Shown here: piece after piece, positions 26,141-32,992 of the stretch
Layout: every line of letters starts with the position of its first letter
How positions within the stretch are numbered: position 1 is the first letter of the stretch
Assembly (NCBI GenBank): GCA_017524615.1
Contig: JAFXVJ010000007.1
Coordinates: 62,001-126,000, forward strand
Length of the DNA: 64,000 nucleotides
Direction: 5' to 3'
Source of the DNA: Clostridia bacterium
GTDB taxonomy: Bacteria > Bacillota > Clostridia > Christensenellales > Aristaeellaceae
Notes under the pieces: generated by a model
Told to the model about the DNA's origin: nothing
What the model saw: the letters and a program-made list of their open reading frames with translations, nothing else
Database searches by the model: none
Translations under genes and position numbers: made by a program

Positions 26141-26634
26141 GCAATTTGCGCTGCCTGTATCCCGGCAGCTTCGACCCGGTCACGCTGGGACATATGGACA
26201 TGATCCGCCGGGCCGCCCGGATCTTTGATACCGTGGTGGTGGGCGTGCTGCACAACCCGGACAAGCAGGGCTGTTTTCCGGTGGAAAAGCGGGTGGACAT
26301 GCTGAAAAAGGCCTGCCGGGGCCTAAAGCATGTGGAAATCATCGCCTATGACGGCTTGTTGGCCCGCTTCACCCGGGAGCAGGACATCCGCGTGGTGGTA
26401 CGCGGGGTGCGGGGCGGCGCGGACCTGGAAAGCGAAACGGCCATGGCCCGGATCAACGGCCAGCTTCATCCCGGGCTGGAGACGGTGCTGCTGCCCGCCG
26501 CGCCGGACAAGGAGCAGATCAGCGCCAGCATGGTGCGTCAATTGGCCGCCTTCGGGGCGGATATATCCCCCTACGTTCCCGCTGAGGCGCTGCCGGATAT
26601 CCTGGCCGCCTTTGCTTCACAGGATCACAACTGA
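26137..26634 (+). CDS. coaD: Phosphopantetheine adenylyltransferase
   Basis: CoaD catalyses the penultimate step of coenzyme A synthesis, transferring AMP to 4'-phosphopantetheine. The 165-residue protein has YPGSFDPVTLGH near residues 8-19 (nucleotide-binding TxGH motif), then RGVRGGADLESE and the late ISASMVRQLA motif. The ATG at 26137 overlaps the rsmD stop and has AGGAAGAGG upstream; the frame extends to 26113, but that start is less likely. Confidence 0.96.
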   Translation: MSNLRCLYPGSFDPVTLGHMDMIRRAARIFDTVVVGVLHNPDKQGCFPVEKRVDMLKKACRGLKHVEIIAYDGLLARFTREQDIRVVVRGVRGGADLESETAMARINGQLHPGLETVLLPAAPDKEQISASMVRQLAAFGADISPYVPAEALPDILAAFASQDHN

Positions 26635-26654
26635 TGTTCAAGGAGGGCCTGAGC

Positions 26655-27281
26655 ATGTCATCGAACAAATTGCCCACGTTTGGATTGCTGGATCAGATGG
26701 ACCTGATGGTCAGCAATGCGCGCGCCATCCCGCTGTCCGGAAAGGTCATGCTGGAAAAAGAAGAAATCGCCAGGCTGATACGGCAGCTGCAGGACAGCAT
26801 CCCCGTGGATCTGCAGCAGGCCAGGCAGCTGCTGGAGGTGGAGCAGCAAATCATCAGCGAAAGCAAGCGCCAGGCGGAGGAAACCACCAGGGACGCCACG
26901 AAAAAAGCCACGGATATGCTGGAAGACGCCACCAACAAAGCCAACGCCATGGTGACCGACGCCCAGAGCCGGGCGGGGGAGACCCTGCGCTCCGCCACCG
27001 ACCAGGCCAACGCCATGCTGGCCGACGCGCAGGCTCGCGCCAATGCCTTGGTGGCCGACGCGCAGGCCCGCGCGCAGCAAATGGTGTCCGACAGCGAAAT
27101 CGTAGCCCGGGCGCAGGCCGAGGCCCAGGAAATGCTGGAGAGCGCCCATCGGGAATGCGAGGAGTATTCCGCCCAGGTACAGTCCACCGTGAATCAATTG
27201 ATGGAAAACGCCGACGCCGCCCTGGCTCAGCAGTTGGATTCCCTCCGCGCCATGCGCCAGGAGCTGGCTGCCAATCCGTGA
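26655..27281 (+). CDS. Coiled-coil protein, function unknown
   Basis: The 208-residue protein has a short N-terminal segment (FGLLDQMDLMVSNARAIPLSGKVMLEKEEI) and then one long, Ala/Glu/Gln-rich coiled coil (about residues 35-200). Inside it, an 11-residue pattern of the type (A/T)-(D/N)-A-Q-A-R-A-x-x-L-V is repeated about five times. There is no signal peptide or membrane segment. The layout resembles V-type ATPase stalk (E/H) or DivIVA-like scaffold proteins, but no family can be named. AAGGAGG at 26640-26646 sets the start at 26655. It follows coaD by 20 bp. Confidence 0.75.
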   Translation: MSSNKLPTFGLLDQMDLMVSNARAIPLSGKVMLEKEEIARLIRQLQDSIPVDLQQARQLLEVEQQIISESKRQAEETTRDATKKATDMLEDATNKANAMVTDAQSRAGETLRSATDQANAMLADAQARANALVADAQARAQQMVSDSEIVARAQAEAQEMLESAHRECEEYSAQVQSTVNQLMENADAALAQQLDSLRAMRQELAANP

Positions 27282-27442
27282 TTTTGGTTTCGGCGGGGAA
27301 CGCCTGACGGGATTACCGCCTGCGTCGGCCTGTTTCCGGGGAAGAGGGGATCATGCCGCGCACGGGGGCGCGTGATCAGGCCGCCAAAGGCCGCGCCATG
27401 ACCTGTTTTGCGAAAAATCACCAAGAAAAAGCGGAAAATCCC

Positions 27443-27471
27443 TTGACAGGGGCGCCCCTGACGGATATACT
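27443..27471 (+). promoter_or_regulatory. Strong sigma-70 promoter for rpmH
   Basis: TTGACA (27443-27448) and TATACT (27466-27471) are 17 bp apart; an overlapping TATAAT follows at once. The leader is about 80 nt. Confidence 0.85.
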
Positions 27472-27559
27472 ATAATGGCTGTCTTGTGGTGCTTTCTATC
27501 ACAATGCGCAAGATTAAATGCCATCGGCATTTTCGAATTTAGAAGGAGTTGTTGCCGTC

Positions 27560-27694
27560 ATGAAACGTACTTATCAGCCCAAGAAGCGCCAGCGCAATAA
27601 GGTTCATGGTTTCCGTGCCCGCATGAGCACCAAAAACGGCCGTCGGGTGCTGTCCCGCCGCCGCAATCGTGGCCGCAAGGAGCTGACGGTGTAA
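27560..27694 (+). CDS. rpmH: 50S ribosomal protein L34
   Basis: The 44-residue, very basic protein is a universal part of the large subunit. The sequence [20 protein letters not shown] and the C-terminal [11 protein letters not shown] are diagnostic, and the length is exact for the family. The ribosome site is AAGGAG at 27542-27547. It heads the conserved rpmH-rnpA-yidD-yidC-jag cluster. In many bacteria dnaA lies next to rpmH; here the upstream neighbour is the coaD region and no DnaA boxes were seen. Confidence 0.98.
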   Translation: MKRTYQPKKRQRNKVHGFRARMSTKNGRRVLSRRRNRGRKELTV

Positions 27695-27726
27695 GCCGTT
27701 TCTCCCTTCTTTCTTGCATGGCTTAG

Positions 27727-27774
27727 CCCGCCCCCGACGCTTGCCAACGTGCATGGACCCGTGGGGCGGGTTTT
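27727..27774 (+). terminator. Attenuating terminator between rpmH and rnpA
   Basis: CCCGCCCC (27727-27734) pairs with GGGGCGGG (27763-27770), then TTTT. Partial read-through would give much more L34 than RNase P protein. Confidence 0.6.
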
Positions 27775-27817
27775 CCTGTTGCGCCGGAGCGGAATTCATT
27801 CTTTGCCGGGAGGATCC

Positions 27818-28156
27818 ATGGAAAAGCAGTATCGTCTGCGCAAGAACGGCCAGTTCCGCTACGTCTACAAAAAGGGCAAGGGCGCGGCCTGCCGGGAAAT
27901 GTCGGTGGGTTTCGTGAAGGGCCCCAGGCTGCTGGCCGGATTCGCGGTCAGCAAAAAAATCGGTAACGCGGTGACCAGGAACCGGGTGAAGCGGCGGCTG
28001 CGGGAAGCGTTCCGGGCGGAGATCCCCTTGCTCAGGCGCGGCCTGTATGTGGTCACAGCGCGGGATGCGGCGGCCCAGGCGGATTATGCCCGGCTGGCGG
28101 CCTCGCTCAAGTATCTGCTGCGTAAGCAGGGCCTGTATCGGGAAGAGGCAAAATGA
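27818..28156 (+). CDS. rnpA: Ribonuclease P protein component
   Basis: RnpA is the protein cofactor of RNase P, which matures the 5' ends of tRNAs. The 112-residue protein begins YRLRKNGQFRYVYKKG and has the signature KKIGNAVTRNRVKRRLREAFR with the RNR motif near residue 53. ATG at 27818 follows GGGAGGATCC. The stop overlaps the yidD start (ATGA at 28153). Confidence 0.95.
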   Translation: MEKQYRLRKNGQFRYVYKKGKGAACREMSVGFVKGPRLLAGFAVSKKIGNAVTRNRVKRRLREAFRAEIPLLRRGLYVVTARDAAAQADYARLAASLKYLLRKQGLYREEAK

Positions 28157-28416
28157 AAAAGGTATGTCTGTGGCTGATCCGGCTGTACCGGCGCGGCATC
28201 AGCCCTTACAAGCGGCGGCCCTGCTGCCGCTATATACCCACCTGTTCGGAATACGCGGCCACGGCTATCGAGCGGTTCGGTGCCGCCCGGGGCAGTTATT
28301 TGGCTGCTCGCCGCGTCTTGCGGTGCAATCCCTGGTCCAAGGGCGGCTACGATCCGGTGCCGCCGGGGCCCAGCACCATCATTAGGAGGGACGAAAACAA
28401 TTGTTCGCAGCGATAG
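28153..28416 (+). CDS. yidD: Membrane protein insertion efficiency factor YidD
   Basis: The 87-residue protein has the YidD core: RGISPYKRRPCCRYIPTCSEYA, then the RCNPWSKGGYDPVP motif. It is thought to help insertion by YidC at the membrane. It overlaps rnpA by 4 bp, and its last 16 bp overlap the start of yidC. The tail after DPVP is short and basic-acidic, and the length is normal for the family. Confidence 0.95.
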   Translation: MKKVCLWLIRLYRRGISPYKRRPCCRYIPTCSEYAATAIERFGAARGSYLAARRVLRCNPWSKGGYDPVPPGPSTIIRRDENNCSQR

Positions 28417-29588
28417 GTAATTTTTTGTACGGTGTTCTGGCGGGCATCAACAACCTGGTGCAGAACTATGGCATTTCCATCATTCTGTTTACGATCCTGA
28501 TTCGCCTGATCTGCCTGCCCTTCGATTACAAGAGCCGCAAGGGCATGCGCAAAATGAGCCTGATTCAGCCCAAGCTGAATGAGCTGCAGCGCAAATACGG
28601 CAACGACAAGCAAAAGTACCAGCAAAAGCAGGCGGAATTGATGCGCAAAGAGGGCTACAACCCCCTGTCCAGCTGCCTGCCGCTGCTGCTCACCTGGCCG
28701 CTGATGATCGCCATGTTCTCCGCCATGCGCTCCATCGCCAATGAGCAGACCGCGATGCAGACCCTGCGCTTCCTGGTGGACGGGCAAAACGCCATCCGCC
28801 CCGAGGAGCAATTCCTGTGGGTGAAGAACATCTGGATGACCGATTCCCCCTTCACCTCCATCGCTCCGTCGCTGAAGTACCTGGCCGAGTCCGAACGGAT
28901 GGGCCTGGGGATGGACGTGTGGGCCAAGGCGTTCGGCAACCTGTCCAATGAGGAGATCTTGGCAGTGGTGCGCCAGATGGGCCTGTCCCTGGACAAGCTG
29001 ATCGTCATTCCCCTGGATGATATGGGCAACGCCCTGCTGAACGCGGAAACCTTCTTCCAGCTGCCGGCGGACAGCATGCTGGCCACCCTTCAGGAGGCCA
29101 ATCTGCAGCTGGGCGCCATGATCACCGGCAACAGCCTGATGGCTTCCGGCTTCAATATGACCGACCTGTGCGCGCAGCTGGCCCTGGTTCCGGAATACAA
29201 GGCCGCCATTGAAATGGTGGGCGGCTGGGAAGACATCAACCTGTGGATCACGCACCTGTCCCTGTATAAGAATTACAACGGCCTGCTGCTGTTCCCCATC
29301 CTGGCGGGCGTGTCCCAGATCCTGCAGACCAAGCTGAATCCCCAGATGAAGGAACAGCAGGCGACGCAGCCTGCCAACGGACAGAGCCAGGGCATGAGCA
29401 ACTTCATGAAGTATTTCTTCCCCATCCTGTCCATCTGGTTCTGCCTGACCTCCAATGCCGGTTTCTCTGTGTATTGGGTCACCTCCACCGTCGTTATGTG
29501 GGTGCAGAGCATCCTGATTACCAAGTACCTTGAAAGAAAAGACGCGCAATCCACCGAGAAAGTGATCGGAGAGGGGTCTATAAAATAA
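28401..29588 (+). CDS. yidC: Membrane protein insertase YidC/OxaA with enlarged outside loop
   Basis: YidC inserts proteins into the membrane alone or with Sec. The 395-residue protein has the conserved groove arginine in TILIRLICLP (R35), a basic cytoplasmic hairpin (residues about 42-88), then TM regions LLLTWPLMIAMFSAM, LLLFPILAGVSQIL, MKYFFPILSIWFCLTSNAG and YWVTSTVVMWVQSILI. Between the second and third, about 140 extra extracytoplasmic residues (roughly 150-290) are present that Bacillus homologs lack. No cleavable lipobox was seen at the N-terminus. The start is TTG at 28401 with AGGAGGG upstream. It overlaps yidD by 16 bp and jag by 1 bp. Confidence 0.95.
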   Translation: MFAAIGNFLYGVLAGINNLVQNYGISIILFTILIRLICLPFDYKSRKGMRKMSLIQPKLNELQRKYGNDKQKYQQKQAELMRKEGYNPLSSCLPLLLTWPLMIAMFSAMRSIANEQTAMQTLRFLVDGQNAIRPEEQFLWVKNIWMTDSPFTSIAPSLKYLAESERMGLGMDVWAKAFGNLSNEEILAVVRQMGLSLDKLIVIPLDDMGNALLNAETFFQLPADSMLATLQEANLQLGAMITGNSLMASGFNMTDLCAQLALVPEYKAAIEMVGGWEDINLWITHLSLYKNYNGLLLFPILAGVSQILQTKLNPQMKEQQATQPANGQSQGMSNFMKYFFPILSIWFCLTSNAGFSVYWVTSTVVMWVQSILITKYLERKDAQSTEKVIGEGSIK

Positions 29589-30595
29589 TGAAAGAATATG
29601 AAGTTTCGGCCCGCACCATTGAGGAAGCTATCTCCAAGGGCCTGGAAGAACTGGGCGTTTCTATTTCCGATGTGACGGTGGATGTGCTGGAGGAGGGCAG
29701 CAAGGGCCTGTTCGGCCTGTTCGGCTCCCGGCCCGCCAAGATCCGCCTGACCATGAAGGAAGATGAGGATCAGCAGGGGATCGCGCACGCCATCCTGGCC
29801 GACGCCCTGAAGGAAGAGGAGCCAAAGCCCAAGAAGCAGCCCAAGGCGGAAAAGAAAGAGAAACCTGCTGAAAAGCCGGAAAAACCGGAAAAGCCGGAAA
29901 AGCCGGAAAAACCGGAAAAGCCGGAAAAACCGGAAAAGAAGGAAAAGCCGGCGGAGAAGAAGGAAAAGCCCGCCGAAAAGAAAGAAAAAGCCGAAAAGGC
30001 GGAGAAGCCCGAAAAAGCAGAAAAGCCTGCCGCTGAAAAGGCCGAAAAGCCCGCGCCCAAGGCCCGCAAGCCCCGGGAAAAGAAGGAAGCGCAGGCGCCT
30101 GCCGAGCCCAAGGAAATCGTGCCCGCCGAGCAGGCGGACCGGGCCACTGCCGCCGGCCGCGCGCAGGAATTCCTGCAGGAATTGACCAAGCGGATGAATG
30201 TGAACGTGTCCGTGGCGGTGAGCACCGATGAAGAAGGCAACGTGCGCGTGAACATGGAAGGGGACACCCTGGGCATCCTGATCGGCCGCCGGGGCGAAAC
30301 CCTGGACGCGCTGCAGTACCTGACCAGTTTGCAGGTGAATAAGGGCCAGGAAGGCTACACCCGCGTGACGCTGGACACCGAGGGCTACCGCGCCAAGCGC
30401 GAGGAAGCACTGGTGCGCCTGGCCAACCGCATGGCCAACCGGGCCCAGAAGACGGGCCGCAAGGTGAGCCTGGAGCCCATGAATCCCTACGAACGGCGGA
30501 TCCTGCACTCTGCGCTGCAGGATCATCCCGCCGTCACCACCCATTCCGAGGGCGAAGAGCCCAACCGGCACGTGGTGATCACCCTGAAAAACTGA
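29588..30595 (+). CDS. jag: RNA-binding protein Jag (KhpB/EloR) with long charged linker
   Basis: Jag/KhpB is a KH-R3H RNA-binding protein tied to cell elongation in Firmicutes. The 335-residue protein has a Jag_N domain (1-55; ISKGLEELGVSISDVTVDVLEE and SKGLFGLFGSRPAKI), a low-complexity linker at about 75-180 rich in Lys-Pro-Glu triplets, a KH-II domain (GRRGETLDALQYL near 235-248) and a C-terminal R3H domain (ERRILHSALQDHP). The linker is unusually long. It starts one base into the yidC stop, with GGAGAGGGG upstream. A terminator follows at 30694. Confidence 0.95.
   Translation: MKEYEVSARTIEEAISKGLEELGVSISDVTVDVLEEGSKGLFGLFGSRPAKIRLTMKEDEDQQGIAHAILADALKEEEPKPKKQPKAEKKEKPAEKPEKPEKPEKPEKPEKPEKPEKKEKPAEKKEKPAEKKEKAEKAEKPEKAEKPAAEKAEKPAPKARKPREKKEAQAPAEPKEIVPAEQADRATAAGRAQEFLQELTKRMNVNVSVAVSTDEEGNVRVNMEGDTLGILIGRRGETLDALQYLTSLQVNKGQEGYTRVTLDTEGYRAKREEALVRLANRMANRAQKTGRKVSLEPMNPYERRILHSALQDHPAVTTHSEGEEPNRHVVITLKN
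29869..29937 (+). repeat. In-frame short tandem repeat in jag
   Basis: Repeats of a GAAAA(A/G)CCG-type 9-bp unit encode a run of Lys-Pro-Glu triplets in the Jag linker. The run is prone to copy-number change. Confidence 0.7.
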
Positions 30596-30693
30596 TTGGC
30601 CGGCATTTGTTCAGCCGAGGCCGGACAGATACGCGCGGGCATTGCATCCCCCCGCGTCCTTGACCGACTGGCCATATTGATTGAGAAGAGTAT

Positions 30694-30733
30694 AAAACGG
30701 CGCTGCGTCCGGCTGGACAGCGCCGTTTTTCTA
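30694..30733 (+). terminator. Intrinsic terminator after jag
   Basis: AAAACGGCGCTG (30694-30705) pairs with CAGCGCCGTTTT (30718-30729), then a T-rich end. It closes the rpmH-jag unit. Confidence 0.9.
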
Positions 30734-30793
30734 CAGAATCCTAACAATTTTCTCAATTTTTTTGGAATTATTCGGAAATCAGCCATTTTCTCG

Positions 30794-30822
30794 TTGACAA
30801 TCCGCCGGAAACCGGCTATACT
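30794..30822 (+). promoter_or_regulatory. Sigma-70 promoter for the uracil permease
   Basis: Consensus TTGACA (30794-30799) and TATACT (30817-30822), 17-bp spacer. Transcription should begin near 30829, just before the attenuator. Confidence 0.85.
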
Positions 30823-30830
30823 TTCCACGG

Positions 30831-30939
30831 TTCATCTTTAAGGCGGTACAGAGAGACCGGCAAGAGACGATGAAGCGCTTTTGCGCGGGGTGAAACGCGC
30901 CCCGACGGGATCTTGCTGTGCCGGCAAGACCCTTTTTTT
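30831..30939 (+). promoter_or_regulatory. PyrR-type transcription attenuator
   Basis: An outer stem (TTCATC 30831-30836 with GATGAA 30869-30874) holds a hairpin CGGT-ACAGAGAG-ACCG (30844-30859), matching the PyrR loop consensus (UCCNGNGAGG class) with two changes. A terminator follows: GGGATCTTGC (30907-30916) with GCAAGACCC (30924-30932), one bulged A, then T7. A second GCAAGA at 30860-30865 can pair with the same TCTTGC, giving a competing antiterminator. This predicts shut-off when UMP/UTP is high. Confidence 0.75.
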
Positions 30940-30992
30940 CGGTATTGACGCGGTAAGCGTTGATATAAAAAATCGATTGGGGGAACGTACCA

Positions 30993-32444
30993 ATGAAACT
31001 GGTGTACGACATTGCGGACAAGCCGCCGATCAAAAAGAACCTCATCTATGCGTTTCAGCAATTGCTGGCCATCATGGCCGCCACGCTGCTGGTGCCCATC
31101 CTGGTGAACGTCAACTCCGGAGCAAGCTATATGAGCCAGCCCGCCGCGCTGCTGGGCGCAGGCGTGGGCACGCTGTTTTACCTGTTCATGACCAAGCAGA
31201 AGAGCCCCGTATTCCTGGGTTCCTCCTTTGCCTTCATCAGCCCCCTGGTGGGCGCGGTATCCTTCGGCTACCTGGGCATCTTCCTGGGCGCCGTGTTCGC
31301 GGGCCTGGTGTACGTGGTGATCGCCCTGATCATCAAAAAGACCGGCTCCGCCTGGGTCAACAAGCTGCTGCCCCCCGTGGTCATCGGCCCCACGGTGGCC
31401 CTGATCGGCCTTTCCCTGTGCGGCAGCGCCGTGACCAACCTGATCAACGGCAACGGCAATGAAACCATCCTGAACCTGGCCAATCTGAATCTGGACAGCC
31501 TCAAGGACGGCCTGCTGAACGTGAGCAAGTTCCTGGCCGGCACGGCTGCCTATGAAGGCGTTGAGAACGCCAGCACCAATTTCTACAGCCTGATCCACAT
31601 CGCCGTGGGCCTGTTCGCCTTCTTTATGACGGTCTGGGCTTCCGTCAAGGGCAGCAAGGGCATGAAGATGATCCCCTTCATCATCGGTATCGTCAGCGCC
31701 TACGTCGTCGGCCTGGTGCTGACCCTCATCGGCAACGCCGCCAACGTGGATGCCCTGAAGGTCATCAACCTCTCCGCCTTTGACACAATGCAGATTTTTG
31801 AAGTGCCCAAGTTCACCTTCCTGGGCATGTTTGAGGAAGGCGCCTCCAAATTTGAAAGCTTCGGCCAGGTGTTCAACGTGTTCATGCTCTTCGCGCCGGT
31901 GGCCTTCGTGGTGCTGGCCGAGCATATCGCCGACCATAAGAACCTGGGCTCCATCATCAACCGCGACCTGATCACCGATCCCGGCCTGGACCGCACCCTG
32001 GTGGGCGACGGCGTGGGCAGCATCATCGGCTCCTTCTTCGGCGGCTGCCCCAACACCACCTACGGTGAAAGCGTGGGCTGCGTGGCCATCACCGGCAACG
32101 CTTCCGTCAGCACCATCGTCATCGCGGCGATCTACTGCATCGTGCTCAGCTTCTTCGGGCCCTTCACCGCGTTCGTCAATTCCATCCCCTCCTGCATCAC
32201 CGGCGGCGTGTGCATCGCCCTCTACGGCTTCATCGCCGTCAGCGGCCTCAAGATGCTCCAGCCCGTGGACCTGAACGACAACCGCAACCTGTTCGTGGTG
32301 GCCGCCATCCTGGTGACCGGTATCGGCGGGCTGACGCTGAACCTGGGCCCCATCACCATTTCCTCCATTGCCACCGCCCTGATCCTGGGCATCATCGTCA
32401 ACGTGATCTTCAACAAGCGCTCCGCTGATGAAAAGGCCCAATAA
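30993..32444 (+). CDS. uraA: Uracil/xanthine permease, NCS2 family
   Basis: The 483-residue membrane protein belongs to nucleobase-cation symporters. It has about 14 membrane segments, the early motif FQQLLAIMAATLLVP, PVFLGSSFAFISP, the NCS2 signature region AEHIADHKNLG, and GCPNTTYGESVGC, where family members bind substrate. The PyrR-type attenuator in its leader strongly favours uracil over purines. The ATG follows GGGGGAACGTACCA. A roughly 40-residue insertion after LCGSAVTNLINGNG is not in E. coli UraA. Confidence 0.9.
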   Translation: MKLVYDIADKPPIKKNLIYAFQQLLAIMAATLLVPILVNVNSGASYMSQPAALLGAGVGTLFYLFMTKQKSPVFLGSSFAFISPLVGAVSFGYLGIFLGAVFAGLVYVVIALIIKKTGSAWVNKLLPPVVIGPTVALIGLSLCGSAVTNLINGNGNETILNLANLNLDSLKDGLLNVSKFLAGTAAYEGVENASTNFYSLIHIAVGLFAFFMTVWASVKGSKGMKMIPFIIGIVSAYVVGLVLTLIGNAANVDALKVINLSAFDTMQIFEVPKFTFLGMFEEGASKFESFGQVFNVFMLFAPVAFVVLAEHIADHKNLGSIINRDLITDPGLDRTLVGDGVGSIIGSFFGGCPNTTYGESVGCVAITGNASVSTIVIAAIYCIVLSFFGPFTAFVNSIPSCITGGVCIALYGFIAVSGLKMLQPVDLNDNRNLFVVAAILVTGIGGLTLNLGPITISSIATALILGIIVNVIFNKRSADEKAQ

Positions 32445-32479
32445 TCACAGAAATCCCTGAAAAAACTTGAAAATACCGG

Positions 32480-32508
32480 TTTACAAACCGCGCCTGTCAT
32501 GTTAAAAT
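32480..32508 (+). promoter_or_regulatory. Sigma-70 promoter for rpsO
   Basis: TTTACA (32480-32485) and TAAAAT (32503-32508), 17 bp apart. The roughly 105-nt GC-rich leader could fold for S15 autoregulation, but I cannot define a known S15 motif. Confidence 0.65.
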
Positions 32509-32620
32509 GATAGGCGTGGTTTTTAGAACCGCACTCTCGGATCCGCGATCCCTCGACGGGCATCTGAGGGCGACGGCGATTGAAGCAGGGGCCGCCACAC
32601 CCCAAAAGGAGGAAGACACC

Positions 32621-32884
32621 ATGGATAAGGAACTCAAGACTCAGATCATGCAAACCTACGCCCGCCACGAAGGCGACACCGGCTCCCCCGAAGTGCAGGT
32701 CGCTCTGCTCACCGAGCGGATCAACCACCTGAACGAGCACCTGAAGCTCAACAAGAAGGATCACCATTCCCGCCGGGGCCTGCTGCTGATGGTCGGTCAG
32801 CGCCGCGGCCTGCTGGATTACCTGAAAAAGACCGATATCGAGCGTTACCGTGAATTGATTGCCAAGCTGGGTCTGCGTAAGTAA
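32621..32884 (+). CDS. rpsO: 30S ribosomal protein S15
   Basis: The 87-residue protein binds 16S rRNA early in small-subunit assembly. Motifs include [38 protein letters not shown] and the end [25 protein letters not shown] at 32621 follows AAAGGAGGAAGACACC. The gene has its own promoter and terminator and lies just upstream of pnp, as in most bacteria. Confidence 0.98.
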   Translation: MDKELKTQIMQTYARHEGDTGSPEVQVALLTERINHLNEHLKLNKKDHHSRRGLLLMVGQRRGLLDYLKKTDIERYRELIAKLGLRK

Positions 32885-32894
32885 TGACGCATGG

Positions 32895-32934
32895 GGCTAT
32901 CGGCTGGAGGAATTTCAGCCGATAGCCTTTTGTT
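32895..32934 (+). terminator. Intrinsic terminator between rpsO and pnp
   Basis: GGCTATCGGCTG (32895-32906) pairs perfectly with CAGCCGATAGCC (32916-32927), then TTTTGTTT. Confidence 0.9.
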
Positions 32935-32992
32935 TCAGCCGTCCGGCAGGGGCTGGGCGGCATGTGTGTGTGAGGAGAAGGAGAAAAAAACA

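Noticed and set aside
27282-27559. Chromosome origin next to rpmH
   Set aside because: No TTATCCACA-type DnaA boxes and no dnaA or dnaN gene were seen; the gap holds only the rpmH promoter and leader.
29869-29937. Possible CRISPR-like repeat
   Set aside because: Units are 9 bp, contiguous and in frame inside jag, with no spacers.
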